Positions 43,438 through 53,103 of a stretch of 64,000 nucleotides of DNA are shown here, piece by piece. The translations under genes and the position numbers were made by a program. The DNA is from Flavobacteriales bacterium (lineage in GTDB: Bacteria; Bacteroidota; Bacteroidia; Flavobacteriales; Flavobacteriaceae). The notes beneath the pieces were generated by a model. It made no database searches. It was not told the origin of the DNA and was given only the letters and a program-made list of their open reading frames with translations. Position 1 is the first letter of the stretch. Each line of letters begins with the position of its first letter. The stretch is from contig JAFLBS010000001.1 in assembly GCA_017303755.1 (NCBI GenBank), forward strand, positions 868,001-932,000, read 5' to 3'.

Positions 43438-44199
43438 CTACAAAAGCGATTCCCATAAAAATAAATTTTTTTGTCTTTTCTTTTCTTCTTCATCTTTTCC
43501 ATAATTGAACCAATCGTTTGATTTATCAATTAAAAAGGTTTTCATTTCGTTGTATTTAAATGGTTTTTTTGAAGAAATGGATTTTATTTCATTAGGATTT
43601 GTAACCGTCAAATTCACTTTGGTTGCTATAAAAGAAGTATATAATCTTGGAATGGTAACACCTAAAATCATTCCGGGTAAACCATTTATAGAACAAGGAC
43701 CACCAGAGATAATTATGTCATCGGTATAAAAAGCAAAAACATACACATCATCAAATATTTTTCCTACTGCTTTTCGGCAATTATAACCAGCAATTTCACG
43801 ATTTTCGTTGGTAATTTTCCATTCAATGGTAGGAATAGAATCTAAAATGACAAAGTTGGTTCCTCCAATTTGTTTTTGAATACTCATTTCATTTGAAGTA
43901 AAATCAAAGTACCAAATGTTTTCTTCGTCGCTGTCTTTTTCGTATTTTGGAACTCTAGTTTTTTCACTCCATCGGTCAAATTTATAGATGCTTTTATTGT
44001 TTGAAAAAGTATAGGTATAGTACGATGTTTTTAGATCGGAAATGTTTTCTTTCATTTTTTCATCCCAGCTGTCATTACCCATTCTTTTTTTAAGATTGGT
44101 GTTGACTTCAAATTCAATTTCTGCTTTTTCTACAAATTGTTGCGCATTCACAAGTGATATAAAAAAAAGAGGCACTATTTTTAATAATAAGCATTTCAT
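43438..44199 (-). CDS. GLPGLI family protein
   Basis: A 253-residue exported protein of the GLPGLI family, named for a conserved motif, here NGLPGMILGV (about residue 175). Signal peptide to about residue 19 (LVNAQ). An N-terminal EIEFEVN strand and the segment REIAGYNCRKAVGKI precede the motif. The family is Bacteroidota-specific with no proven function. It follows the outer-membrane receptor gene by 3 bases, a pairing common for this family, so the two probably act together at the outer membrane. Confidence 0.9.
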   Translation of the reverse strand: MKCLLLKIVPLFFISLVNAQQFVEKAEIEFEVNTNLKKRMGNDSWDEKMKENISDLKTSYYTYTFSNNKSIYKFDRWSEKTRVPKYEKDSDEENIWYFDFTSNEMSIQKQIGGTNFVILDSIPTIEWKITNENREIAGYNCRKAVGKIFDDVYVFAFYTDDIIISGGPCSINGLPGMILGVTIPRLYTSFIATKVNLTVTNPNEIKSISSKKPFKYNEMKTFLIDKSNDWFNYGKDEEEKKRQKNLFLWESLL

Positions 44200-44202
44200 A
44201 AA

Positions 44203-46977
44203 TTAGGGTTTTGTTTCATTTTTATTTTTAAAATTCCAAGATAAACCAAGCATAAAATAGCGTTTCAATCGATCGTTTTGTTCTTCACCTATCGTATTTT
44301 GATTATTAAAACGGTCAATACCAATATTTTGATTTAAAATATCACGGACTAAGAAGTACGCTGTAAATTCATCGTTTTTAAAAACGCGTTGTAGTCTGGC
44401 GTTCCAAAATTGATTCGTTAAGTTAGTTTGAAAATCATCTGTTTTTTGACGAGTGAATAAAGTATAATCGGTAGAAATTTTCCAGTTTTTACTAAAAAAC
44501 ACACCGATATCACAACCTAAATTATTGGTATTAAAAGATCTTACTTCGTCATTTAATGTCGTGTTGTTGCGTGTGTATGAAAATTGATTATTGATGGAAA
44601 ATGAATATTTTTTTTCTTTTTCTTTTGACAGATAAATTGAAAAACCTGAGTTTAAATTTTTAGAATAGTCTAGCTTAGAGTTTATACTAACCGGATATTT
44701 ACTGTAATTTAGGCTAGGACTTATATTCAAGTTTAAATCGATTTTTTTAATTTTAAAACCACAACCACTGTAAAAATTAATGGAAAAATTTCCGTTAGTA
44801 TTAATCGGTTTTAATATTGTTTTAGCGTCTTCTAGGTTGATATCTCTATTGTAAATGATTAAATTTGAAGTAGTTCTAAAATTAATGCTTTGATAAAAAT
44901 AAACTTCTGTCAACATGTTGTAAGTATTTTGAGAAAAGCTAATGCTGTTGTTGAACGATTGCTTTAAATCGGGGTTACCTAATCTTTGATTAAAAAAATC
45001 TTGATTGTTTGTTAAGGGTTGCAATTGATCTATTGTGGGTTGTCTTGTAGAACCATTATATCGAATTGATAAGCTAGAATTGCTCTTATATTTATAGGAA
45101 AAATTGGCCGATGGGAAAATATTGGTAAAATTACGATCATACTTTTTATTTGCCGATTGATCCAATAAATCAAAAGTAGTGATACCCAAACCACTTCCAA
45201 AGCTAAAATTTATTTTTTTGGAGTTGTAACTAATTTTCAAGTTGGGTTTATGAACACTAATCGTTTGTTTAAATTGGTTGGATAAATCACTTACGATTAT
45301 ATCATATTGATTATTTAAGCTAGAAAAATCATAGGTTGTCAATTTGTTTTTACCGATGTTGTAATTAATTTCATAGCCTACTTGAAGTGCAATTTTTTTA
45401 CTTAATGGTTCTGTGTACGCTAGATTTAGCGAGTTGTTAAAGGTAGTTCTTTTGCCAATTTTATTTTGGTTTATGTTAATTACATCCGATAAAATTCCAC
45501 CAGTATAACTTTCATTATCTGAAATTAAAATGGAATTGGAATCATTATTTAGCCTATTCCAAGATAGATTAGCAGAAAAAGTACGTCGCATTTTTTTAAA
45601 CTTGTGTTTGAACAAAACAGTCGCAGATAAGGCTTGTTTATCAAAATTTGAATTTTTGTTGACTTGACTTTTGTTTTTTAAGACACCATTTTCATCGGTA
45701 GTAATTCCATCACTAAAATCATCACTATCAGTAGTATAAAAATTAGTTTTTGTGCCAATTTTTATAGTATTCATGCTGTCTATTTTTATTTCATCAACAA
45801 TATTTAATTTAAAATTATTCCTTTTTATGTCACTAACACTATTTTCATTTTGATTAAGTTGGCTGTCACCAATTTGGGTTTTATTGGTTCTTCTTTTAGT
45901 GTTGGTGTAAATTTGATTATTAAATTTTGGACTTACATTTAGACTTTGTTTGTCGTTCCACTTGTTGGTGTATTGAAGTCCTAAATTAGTGTTTTTTATA
46001 AAACCATTTTGAGTATCAACATAAGGTTCTTCATCATTATCACCGCCTACCCATTCATAATTTACATTTCCATCGTCATCCATATTCATGGAGAAATTGT
46101 CGTTTCCGCCACCAAATTGTTCACTATCTTCCCAATCCAAGCCATCTTGCCCCGTATTTCCGTTGAGTAAATAGCCCGAAATTTTCCTTTTTCCTTTAAA
46201 AGAACTCAGCATTAAATTGGTATTGTATCTCGAATCAAGTTCTGTTGAAGGTCCACTGGCGGCATCCATCTTACCAAAAAAGCCTTTCTTTTTATCTTCT
46301 TTGAGCTTCAGATTTATCGTTTTTTCTGTATTTCCGTCATCAATACCTGTAAATTCAGCTTGGTCACTTTTTTTATTAAAAACCTGAACTTCTTTTACAG
46401 CATCGGCACGAAGATTTTTAGTAGCCATTCCCGGATCGTCACCAAAAAACTCTTCACCATCAACTAAAACCTTTTTAACAGTTTCACCCATGGCTTTTAT
46501 CTCGCCGTTTTTATCAACTTGAATTCCGGGTAGTTTTTTCAATAACTCTTCCACATTAGCATTCGCATCTACTTTAAAATCGCTTGCTCTATAACTTGTT
46601 GTATCGCCTTTTATTCTTATGGAGCCTGTTTTTATTATAACTTCTTTAAGAAGTTTGCTTTTGCTTATTAATTTTAATGTCCCCAAACTTTTTAAGTTGC
46701 CTTCAATGGTTACATCGTCAACATAATCGGCATATTGATAATGAGAAGTCATTAAAATAAGAGGTTGATTTTTTACATTTTTAAACTCAAATTTCCCTTC
46801 TTTATCTGATCGAGTAAATTTATATAAAATCGAGTCTTTTGGAGTTAATAGTGCTACTACTGCATTGTGAACGGGTTTTTGATCTTCGTCAGATAATGTG
46901 CCAGAAACAGTTGTTTCTTGTGAAAATCCGTAATAAAAAAACAAAAAGAAAAAGATTGAAAAAGTACTTTTAGGCAT
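44203..46977 (-). CDS. outer-membrane receptor-like beta-barrel with carboxypeptidase-regulatory N-domain
   Basis: A 924-residue outer-membrane protein. Signal peptide to about residue 19; a CarboxypepD_reg-like beta-sandwich (about 22-105; ETTVSGTLSDEDQKPVHNA); a plug-like region (about 115-235; IKGDTTSYRASDFKV, KLPGIQVDKNGEIK); then a long beta-barrel (about 240-910) rich in aromatic and polar alternation, of the OMP_b-brl_3 kind rather than a classic TonB-box receptor. It ends in aromatic strand residues (FMLGLSWNFKNKNETKP). Together with the downstream GLPGLI gene it forms a two-gene unit. Substrate unknown. Confidence 0.9.
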   Translation of the reverse strand: MPKSTFSIFFFLFFYYGFSQETTVSGTLSDEDQKPVHNAVVALLTPKDSILYKFTRSDKEGKFEFKNVKNQPLILMTSHYQYADYVDDVTIEGNLKSLGTLKLISKSKLLKEVIIKTGSIRIKGDTTSYRASDFKVDANANVEELLKKLPGIQVDKNGEIKAMGETVKKVLVDGEEFFGDDPGMATKNLRADAVKEVQVFNKKSDQAEFTGIDDGNTEKTINLKLKEDKKKGFFGKMDAASGPSTELDSRYNTNLMLSSFKGKRKISGYLLNGNTGQDGLDWEDSEQFGGGNDNFSMNMDDDGNVNYEWVGGDNDEEPYVDTQNGFIKNTNLGLQYTNKWNDKQSLNVSPKFNNQIYTNTKRRTNKTQIGDSQLNQNENSVSDIKRNNFKLNIVDEIKIDSMNTIKIGTKTNFYTTDSDDFSDGITTDENGVLKNKSQVNKNSNFDKQALSATVLFKHKFKKMRRTFSANLSWNRLNNDSNSILISDNESYTGGILSDVININQNKIGKRTTFNNSLNLAYTEPLSKKIALQVGYEINYNIGKNKLTTYDFSSLNNQYDIIVSDLSNQFKQTISVHKPNLKISYNSKKINFSFGSGLGITTFDLLDQSANKKYDRNFTNIFPSANFSYKYKSNSSLSIRYNGSTRQPTIDQLQPLTNNQDFFNQRLGNPDLKQSFNNSISFSQNTYNMLTEVYFYQSINFRTTSNLIIYNRDINLEDAKTILKPINTNGNFSINFYSGCGFKIKKIDLNLNISPSLNYSKYPVSINSKLDYSKNLNSGFSIYLSKEKEKKYSFSINNQFSYTRNNTTLNDEVRSFNTNNLGCDIGVFFSKNWKISTDYTLFTRQKTDDFQTNLTNQFWNARLQRVFKNDEFTAYFLVRDILNQNIGIDRFNNQNTIGEEQNDRLKRYFMLGLSWNFKNKNETKP

Positions 46978-47072
46978 AAAATTTTAAAAAAAAGATTAAA
47001 CGGATAAGAAAAATGGTATTAGTCTCACTTGAACGTTTTTTATTACAAAAAAGTATATTCTTTAAAAAAATA

Positions 47073-47109
47073 AATCCCAAACATCAATTAAAAACTGATG
47101 TTTGGGATT
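47073..47109 (-). terminator. strong terminator after tatA
   Basis: A 14-bp perfect stem (47073-47086 with 47096-47109), 9-base loop; on the minus strand it is followed by a T-rich run. It lies 22 bases after the tatA stop. Confidence 0.85.
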
Positions 47110-47130
47110 CGATTTATCTTTGAATAAAAA

Positions 47131-47307
47131 CTATTTAGTTTCTTCTTCTTTTTTAGAATTAGCTTGGTTCTCGGTTTTAGAAGCGTCTTTGAATTCTTTA
47201 ACGCCAGCTCCAAGTCCTTTCATTAATTCTGGAATTTTTTTACCTCCAAAAAGTAATAAAACTACGATCAAGATTACTATCCATTCGGTTGGACCCATTC
47301 TTCCCAT
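47131..47307 (-). CDS. tatA: twin-arginine translocase subunit TatA/TatE
   Basis: A 58-residue protein that forms the TatA pore component for export of folded proteins. It reads [20 protein letters not shown] then [20 protein letters not shown] and a Lys/Glu-rich tail. One transmembrane helix (about 8-20) is followed by the amphipathic helix with the family GGKKIPEL motif. It is easily missed because it is so short. No tatC is adjacent. Downstream lies a strong terminator; upstream is the divergent M23-like gene. Confidence 0.93.
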   Translation of the reverse strand: MGRMGPTEWIVILIVVLLLFGGKKIPELMKGLGAGVKEFKDASKTENQANSKKEEETK

Positions 47308-47451
47308 GATATATAAATTTTATGCTTTCGCGAATTAGTATTAATAGTGACAAAGGTAAAAAGAAATAAGTACCAATTTCATTTTTAACCAACTATTTAT
47401 AGTTAAACTTCGTTAAAAACACTCGCAACGCTTCAAAACTACTTATTTTAT

Positions 47452-47459
47452 TATATTTG
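47452..47459 (+). promoter_or_regulatory. -7 promoter element for the M23-like membrane gene
   Basis: TATATTTG, an exact TAnnTTTG match, 17 bases before the ATG at 47477. Confidence 0.55.
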
Positions 47460-47476
47460 TGGTATAAATAAAAATC

Positions 47477-47986
47477 ATGGCAGAAAAGGGTCAAAAGCGA
47501 AAAAAAATAAAGAAACACCTGTTCACCAAAAACCGTTTAGTGGTGCTTAATGAAGACTCGTTTGAAGAAATTTTCTCCTTGCGTTTGACCTTGATGAATG
47601 TCTTTGTAGTAGCCACTTTAGGCGCTATAGTCATCATTACAGTTACTACTTTTATCATTGCTTTTACACCGCTTCGCGAATACATTCCGGGTTATTCATC
47701 CTCTAAATTGCGTAGAGAAGCCACCGAATTAGCACTAAAATCCGACTCGCTTTCTACCGCTTTAAAAAAGAACGAAGCCTATTTACAATCGGTCGTCAAA
47801 GTCTTGAACGGCGATTTAGAATACCAAAAAGTCAACAAAGATTCCATCATGGCTTCCGAAGTCATTGAAGTAGATCCAAAAACTTTAGAGCCATCCGAAG
47901 AAGAACTTGAAATTCGCAAGAAAGTAGAAGCGGAGGAGAAAAAAATCAAAGAGCAAAACCAAAAGTCTAAAAAGAACTCAAAATAA
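47477..47986 (+). CDS. membrane protein resembling the N-terminus of M23 peptidases
   Basis: A 169-residue protein with a basic N-terminus (KGQKRKKIKKH), a single transmembrane helix (about 36-62) and a helical, charged C-terminus with coiled-coil character. The opening KNRLVVLNEDSFEEIFSLRLT resembles the N-terminal anchor of Bacteroidota M23 peptidases, but the peptidase domain with its His/Asp zinc motif is absent. Homologues are, from memory, often annotated as peptidase in flavobacteria. It stops 2 bases before the GH3-family gene and is probably co-transcribed with it. Confidence 0.65.
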   Translation: MAEKGQKRKKIKKHLFTKNRLVVLNEDSFEEIFSLRLTLMNVFVVATLGAIVIITVTTFIIAFTPLREYIPGYSSSKLRREATELALKSDSLSTALKKNEAYLQSVVKVLNGDLEYQKVNKDSIMASEVIEVDPKTLEPSEEELEIRKKVEAEEKKIKEQNQKSKKNSK

Positions 47987-47988
47987 AC

Positions 47989-49470
47989 ATGTCGATAAAA
48001 TCGTTTGCTGCCAAGTTATTTGCTGCCCGAATTCACAAAAAAACGCTTCAGTGGAGTTCCAATCCAGTTGAAACGCAACAAAAAGTGTTGGCTGATTTGA
48101 TTCGACAAGCGAAAGAAACGCAGTTTGGAAAAGACCACAATTTTGACTTCATAATAACCTTTTCCGATTTTGCACAAAACGTTCCCATTCGCGATTACGA
48201 AGAACTCAAACCCTATGTTGATCGAGTAGTAAAAGGAGAAGAAAATATACTTTGGAAAGGTAAACCTCTGTATTTTGCTAAAACTTCCGGAACCACATCG
48301 GGTGCTAAATACATTCCACTCACCAAAGAATCAATGCCGTTTCACATTCAAGCGGCACGAAACGCCATTTTAAGTTACATTCACGAAACAGGCAACGCCG
48401 ATTTTGTTGATGGAAAAATGATATTTCTGCAAGGAAGTCCGATTTTAGAAGAAAAAAACGGAATCAAACTAGGAAGACTGTCTGGAATTGTAGCACATTT
48501 TGTTCCGAAGTATTTACAAAAAAACCGAATGCCCAGTTGGGAAACCAATTGCATTGAAGATTGGGAAACCAAAGTCGACGCTATCGTAGAAGAAACCTAC
48601 AACCAAAATATGGCGGTCATTTCCGGAATTCCATCGTGGGTGCAAATGTATTTTGAAAAGCTACAGCAAAAAGCCAATAAGCCAGTAGGCGAGTTGTTTA
48701 AAAACTTCAATTTATTCATTTATGGTGGCGTGAATTACGAACCGTATCGAGCCAAATTTGAAAATTTAATAGGTAGAAAAGTCGATTCGATTGAACTTTT
48801 CCCGGCATCAGAAGGATTCTTTGCGTACCAAGATTCCCAGAAAGAAAAAGGCATGTTGCTGTTACTGAACTCGGGAATTTTCTACGAATTTGTAAAAGCC
48901 GATGAATTTTTCACCGAAAAACCAAGAAGATACACCATTGGCGAAGTAGAATTGAACGTGAATTATGTGTTGATTCTTTCGTCCAATGCCGGACTTTGGG
49001 CGTACAACATTGGCGACACGGTTCAGTTTACCTGTTTAAAACCGTACCGCGTGATTGTTTCAGGAAGAATCAAACATTATATTTCGGCTTTTGGAGAACA
49101 CGTTATCGGCAAAGAAGTCGAAACCGCTTTGCAACAAGCCATGGAAAACACTAATGTGCGTGTAAATGAATTTACCGTTGCACCACAAATCACTCCAAAA
49201 GAGGGTTTACCGTACCACGAATGGTTCATCGAATTTGAAAATGAGCCCGAAAATCTTGAGGATTTTGCTTTACAAATAGACAATGCCATGCGCCAACAAA
49301 ACGTTTATTATGACGATTTGATTGTGGGTAATGTATTGCGAACACTCGTAATCACTAAAGTTGCTAAAAATGGCTTTCAAGAATACATGAAATCAATAGG
49401 AAAATTAGGAGGACAAAACAAGTTACCGCGTTTGTCTAATGATAGAAAAATTGCCGATCAACTTTCCTAA
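47989..49470 (+). CDS. GH3 family acyl-acid amido synthetase-like protein
   Basis: A 493-residue cytosolic protein of the GH3 family, related to acyl-adenylate-forming enzymes that join acids to amino acids or amines. The ATP-binding loop TSGTTSGAKYIP (about residues 100-111) and GINYEPYRAKFE-like region (GGVNYEPYRAKF) are clear, as is YNIGDTVQF near 343. Bacterial substrates are not established. Co-transcribed with the upstream membrane protein, spacing 2 bases. Confidence 0.9.
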   Translation: MSIKSFAAKLFAARIHKKTLQWSSNPVETQQKVLADLIRQAKETQFGKDHNFDFIITFSDFAQNVPIRDYEELKPYVDRVVKGEENILWKGKPLYFAKTSGTTSGAKYIPLTKESMPFHIQAARNAILSYIHETGNADFVDGKMIFLQGSPILEEKNGIKLGRLSGIVAHFVPKYLQKNRMPSWETNCIEDWETKVDAIVEETYNQNMAVISGIPSWVQMYFEKLQQKANKPVGELFKNFNLFIYGGVNYEPYRAKFENLIGRKVDSIELFPASEGFFAYQDSQKEKGMLLLLNSGIFYEFVKADEFFTEKPRRYTIGEVELNVNYVLILSSNAGLWAYNIGDTVQFTCLKPYRVIVSGRIKHYISAFGEHVIGKEVETALQQAMENTNVRVNEFTVAPQITPKEGLPYHEWFIEFENEPENLEDFALQIDNAMRQQNVYYDDLIVGNVLRTLVITKVAKNGFQEYMKSIGKLGGQNKLPRLSNDRKIADQLS

Positions 49471-49505
49471 TAGGTTTCCAAAATCTGTTAGGTATACATA
49501 GAAAA

Positions 49506-50381
49506 ATGAAAATATTTACAACGGTTTTATTCTTAATTTCCATTTCAACAGTTGCACAAATTAAAGGCATCGTAAAAGACAGTCTTACCAATCAACCCAT
49601 TCCGTTTGTAAACATTTGGGTAGAAAACGAAAACCGCGCTACTACTTCTGAAGAAGATGGAACCTTCGTTTTCCCCGATTCAGAAAAAGGAAAAAATTTG
49701 GTGTTTTCAGCAATTGGTTATGAAAAGAAAACCATTTCGGCTTCTCAATCCAAAGAAGTTTTGTTACAACCTGCCAATTATCAATTGGAAGAGGTTTTAA
49801 TTTCCAATCGAATTCAGACCAAAGAAATTCAAATTGGAAAAACCGAAAACACGGTATGTCAGGCGTTTGATAACGGACCCAAAATTGACACTAAGTTTTT
49901 CCCGTATGATTCATCGTATAAAAAAACAAAATTCATCAAAAATATCTCTGTTTATACTGATTGCCGAATTGAAGAAGCTACAGTGAAAATTCACTTTTAT
50001 TCGGTCAATGCCGATGGTTTTCCAGACAAAGAATTACTGTCAAAAGACTTAATTGTGAAAATCAAAAAAGGTACTCGAATTCATACGATTGACGTTACTC
50101 GATTTAATTTAACAATGCCCAAAAACGGCATTTTTGTCGGCTTTGAAAAACTACTAATTGAAAGCAACCGATTTGAGAAAAAGGTATTCGATAAAAACAC
50201 CAACACACCGAGTATTTCAGTAACCTATTATCCGTATATGCTTTATAATTATGTCGAAAGAGAAGAATTATTCACTTTTTCTGGAGGTAAATGGAACAAA
50301 CAAATTATAAATACTGATGCAGATTCGGAATATAAAAAAAAGATTTACGAACCCTCAATACAACTTACTCTGACCAACTAA
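49506..50381 (+). CDS. secreted carboxypeptidase-regulatory-like domain protein
   Basis: A 291-residue exported protein. Signal peptide to about residue 17 (VAQI). A carboxypeptidase-regulatory-like beta-sandwich covers about 18-95 (IKGIVKDSLTNQPIPFVNIWVENENRATTSEEDGTFVFP). The C-terminal ~190 residues form an unrecognised beta-rich domain (YTDCRIEEATVKIHFYSVNADGFPDKE) that may pair with outer-membrane partners. No barrel follows, so it is not a receptor. 36 bases downstream of the GH3-family gene. Confidence 0.82.
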   Translation: MKIFTTVLFLISISTVAQIKGIVKDSLTNQPIPFVNIWVENENRATTSEEDGTFVFPDSEKGKNLVFSAIGYEKKTISASQSKEVLLQPANYQLEEVLISNRIQTKEIQIGKTENTVCQAFDNGPKIDTKFFPYDSSYKKTKFIKNISVYTDCRIEEATVKIHFYSVNADGFPDKELLSKDLIVKIKKGTRIHTIDVTRFNLTMPKNGIFVGFEKLLIESNRFEKKVFDKNTNTPSISVTYYPYMLYNYVEREELFTFSGGKWNKQIINTDADSEYKKKIYEPSIQLTLTN

Positions 50382-50394
50382 AGCGGAAAAATAG

Positions 50395-50402
50395 TATCTT
50401 TG
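50395..50402 (+). promoter_or_regulatory. -7 promoter element for the phosphorylase-like gene
   Basis: TATCTTTG, an exact TAnnTTTG match, 22 bases before the ATG at 50424. Longer in-frame reading from a TTG within this element is therefore not the true start. Confidence 0.55.
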
Positions 50403-50423
50403 CGGGTTAGAAAACAAAATTTA

Positions 50424-52112
50424 ATGAAGGAAATTAAAAACATTTCGCGCTCAAGAGCGCAAGAATCGTCGGCAGCTATCGAACGATTGTACATTACCAT
50501 GAGACACTTATTCAACAGAGGTTTTTACAAACCGATGGGTGTTTCAGGAGAAACTTTAAGAGAAGCATTATTGGAGCTTCGACCAGAAATTTACGGCAGC
50601 ATCGCCGAAGAAAAAGTAGAATTAAACGGATTATTGTATGTGATTGAACGACTTCCAGTAGGAATAGAAGAGTGTCGTTACATCAATCTAACATCTGATG
50701 AAGGATATTCAAAATCGCACTTTAAAGCGATTGTTCCGCCTAAAAGAAGAAGAAATTGTTATCGCATTGACGACGAGCAAATGAACGTTGAAATCACCCG
50801 CGGACGTTCGGACATTTACGACATTTTAACGCATCTTACCTTTATTTTCATTGAATCGCACAAAATCAAAGATCGTGTGTTGATTGATGAAGAAGGAAGG
50901 ATTTCAAGAGATTGGCAAAAATTAGAAATTGCAGCACTTCAACCAAAGAAATTATCTCAAGTTGAAAAAGAAAAAGCCATTTCGCACGCCGCCAATATTT
51001 TAGGAAGAACTTTTGTTGAGGTTTTAGATATTTACGATTCATTTGGAACGTCTGAAAAACCAGATCGTTTTTTACATGTAATTTATTGGTTAGGAAAAAT
51101 CGCCATCGAAGAAGTAATGGACAACAATAAGCGTACAATTACGTTTAGTCCAATATTGCGCGAGCGATTAGGCCATCACATTCACGGAGAAATTTGGGCC
51201 AATAGCATCAAAGAAGTTCTTAAAAATAATGATTTATTAGAGCGACCGATTCACATCATCAGCGCCAATATGCACAGTGTAATGAATTCGCTTTTTGCTA
51301 CTCATGTTTTAAAAACGAAGTTCAAAGACAAATCGGACTTTTATATTTATGAAGAGTTAAGCAAATCGGGAGCGAATGATGTTAGAGATAAAGTAGAAGA
51401 ATTTGCTTTGAAACACGGAATGATTTCGTTGCCCGACCAATCCGGAACCAATATTGACGTTCAGATTTTTGATACTGCTAAAATTGATTGGGCAAAATCG
51501 GCATTCCCTAAAGCAAAAGTTGGCAAACAATCGCCTGTTTTGATTGTGATGGATTATGCTTTTGGTGAACAAGCTTTTGAAACCATTGATGAGTTGTTAA
51601 AACCCTACAAATTTGAAAAAACCAAATATTTTCTCAATGTAGAATCGGTTTCGATTATGGGTAAAGCCGGAATTTTAGAAGGCGGAAAAGGCGACATTAT
51701 GATTCCGAATGCACACGTCAACGAAGGAACAGCCGATAATTATCCGTTTGTCAATGAGTTGACAGCCGAAATGTTTGAAGGAAATGATATTCCAGTATAC
51801 GCTGGACCAATGATTACGGTGTTAGGAACATCGTTGCAAAACAGAGATTTACTGAAGTTTTTCCACGAATCCACTTGGGAAGCCATCGGATTAGAAATGG
51901 AAGGTGCGTATTACCAAAAAGCAATACAATCGGCTTCGAGAATCAGAAAAAGCATCAACCCAGAAGTGAAAGTAAGGTACGCGTATTACGCTTCAGATAA
52001 TCCATTAGAAACAGGAAGTACATTGGCTTCTGGTGGATTAGGAACAACAGGAGTAAAACCAACGTATTTAATCACAATAAAAATACTTGAACAAATTTTT
52101 AACGTAAAATAG
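50424..52112 (+). CDS. uncharacterised protein with nucleoside phosphorylase-like C-terminal domain
   Basis: A 562-residue cytosolic protein (start at 50424, MKEIKNISRSRAQESSAA). The N-terminal ~250 residues are helical with no recognised motif. The C-terminal half shows features of the PNP/MTAN/AMP nucleosidase fold: GKAGILEGGKGDIMIPNAH (about 415-435) and GLEMEGAYYQKA (about 500), the latter matching the EMEGA substrate-ribose-binding motif. Reaction and substrate are unknown; relation to AMP nucleosidase is only an inference. It lies just upstream of the polysaccharide locus but has its own promoter. Confidence 0.72.
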   Translation: MKEIKNISRSRAQESSAAIERLYITMRHLFNRGFYKPMGVSGETLREALLELRPEIYGSIAEEKVELNGLLYVIERLPVGIEECRYINLTSDEGYSKSHFKAIVPPKRRRNCYRIDDEQMNVEITRGRSDIYDILTHLTFIFIESHKIKDRVLIDEEGRISRDWQKLEIAALQPKKLSQVEKEKAISHAANILGRTFVEVLDIYDSFGTSEKPDRFLHVIYWLGKIAIEEVMDNNKRTITFSPILRERLGHHIHGEIWANSIKEVLKNNDLLERPIHIISANMHSVMNSLFATHVLKTKFKDKSDFYIYEELSKSGANDVRDKVEEFALKHGMISLPDQSGTNIDVQIFDTAKIDWAKSAFPKAKVGKQSPVLIVMDYAFGEQAFETIDELLKPYKFEKTKYFLNVESVSIMGKAGILEGGKGDIMIPNAHVNEGTADNYPFVNELTAEMFEGNDIPVYAGPMITVLGTSLQNRDLLKFFHESTWEAIGLEMEGAYYQKAIQSASRIRKSINPEVKVRYAYYASDNPLETGSTLASGGLGTTGVKPTYLITIKILEQIFNVK

Positions 52113-52121
52113 TTTATTCGC

Positions 52122-53102
52122 ATGAGTACAAATTCTCAAAACAACACTGATAGTCAAGAAATTGATTTGTTGCAAATATCAAGGTCGATAAGTAATTCTT
52201 TAGCATCATTTAAGTATTTTTTATACAGTGGAATTCGATTTGTTATCAACAATATCATTCTTTTAGGAATATTGTTTGTTATAGGAGTTGGTCTAGGTTT
52301 TTATATGGATAAAACTCAGAAAACCTACGATCATGAAATTATTGTAACTCCAAATTTTGGCAGTACAGACTATTTATATTCAAAAATTCAACTATTAAAA
52401 TCAAAAGTAAAAGAGAAAGATGAAGACTTTCTAAAGGCAATTGGTATAAAAAACCCAAACTCATTAAAAAGAATAGAAATCAATCCTGTAACAGATGTCT
52501 ATAGATTTGTTAATAACAGCGACAAAAACTTTGAATTATTAAAATTGATGGCTGAGGATGGAGACATAAAAAAAATTCTTGAAGAAAACACAACGAGTAA
52601 AAACTACATATTTCATAAAGTTTCTTTTACAACAAGTGAATCAACAAATGATGATTCTACAATCAAACCAATTCTAGAGTTTTTGAACGATACCGATTTC
52701 TACAGAAAACTTCAGAAGGAGTATATGAATAATATCAAAGAAAAAATGGTTTCAAATGACTCAATAATTTCTCAAATAGACGGAGTCTTAAATGAGTTTT
52801 CAAACACTGTTAACAGTAGTAGCAAAAACGATAAATTGGTTTATTACAACGAAAACACTCAGCTTAATGATGTAATTAAAACCAAAGATGAAATGGTGCA
52901 AGAGCAAGGCGACCTTCGTGTTAGCCTAGTTAGCTTAGATAAAATCATTAAAGATAATAGCAGTACAATTAATATCGAAAACACGGAAAGTATTAACGGT
53001 AAAATGAAGTTAGTTTTACCCTTTTTATTCATATTTATTTATTTATTTATTAGATCTATAGTAACGTTCTACAAAAAACAAAAAGCATTAAACCCAAATT
53101 AA
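52122..53102 (+). CDS. Wzz-like polysaccharide chain-length/co-polymerase protein
   Basis: A 326-residue inner-membrane protein with a cytosolic N-terminus (about 1-40), a transmembrane helix (about 44-62), a large periplasmic helical region (about 65-300) and a second transmembrane helix (about 302-320) with a short basic tail. This is the topology of Wzz/PCP proteins, which set glycan chain length. Motif support is weak: no strong Wzz signature is visible, so the call rests on topology and position directly before rmlA (1-base gap). It lies 9 bases after the phosphorylase-like gene. Confidence 0.7.
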   Translation: MSTNSQNNTDSQEIDLLQISRSISNSLASFKYFLYSGIRFVINNIILLGILFVIGVGLGFYMDKTQKTYDHEIIVTPNFGSTDYLYSKIQLLKSKVKEKDEDFLKAIGIKNPNSLKRIEINPVTDVYRFVNNSDKNFELLKLMAEDGDIKKILEENTTSKNYIFHKVSFTTSESTNDDSTIKPILEFLNDTDFYRKLQKEYMNNIKEKMVSNDSIISQIDGVLNEFSNTVNSSSKNDKLVYYNENTQLNDVIKTKDEMVQEQGDLRVSLVSLDKIIKDNSSTINIENTESINGKMKLVLPFLFIFIYLFIRSIVTFYKKQKALNPN

Positions 53103-53103
53103 A

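Noticed and set aside
47102..47338. 78-residue plus-strand reading frame opposite tatA
   Set aside because: It is the antisense shadow of the recognisable TatA gene on the minus strand.
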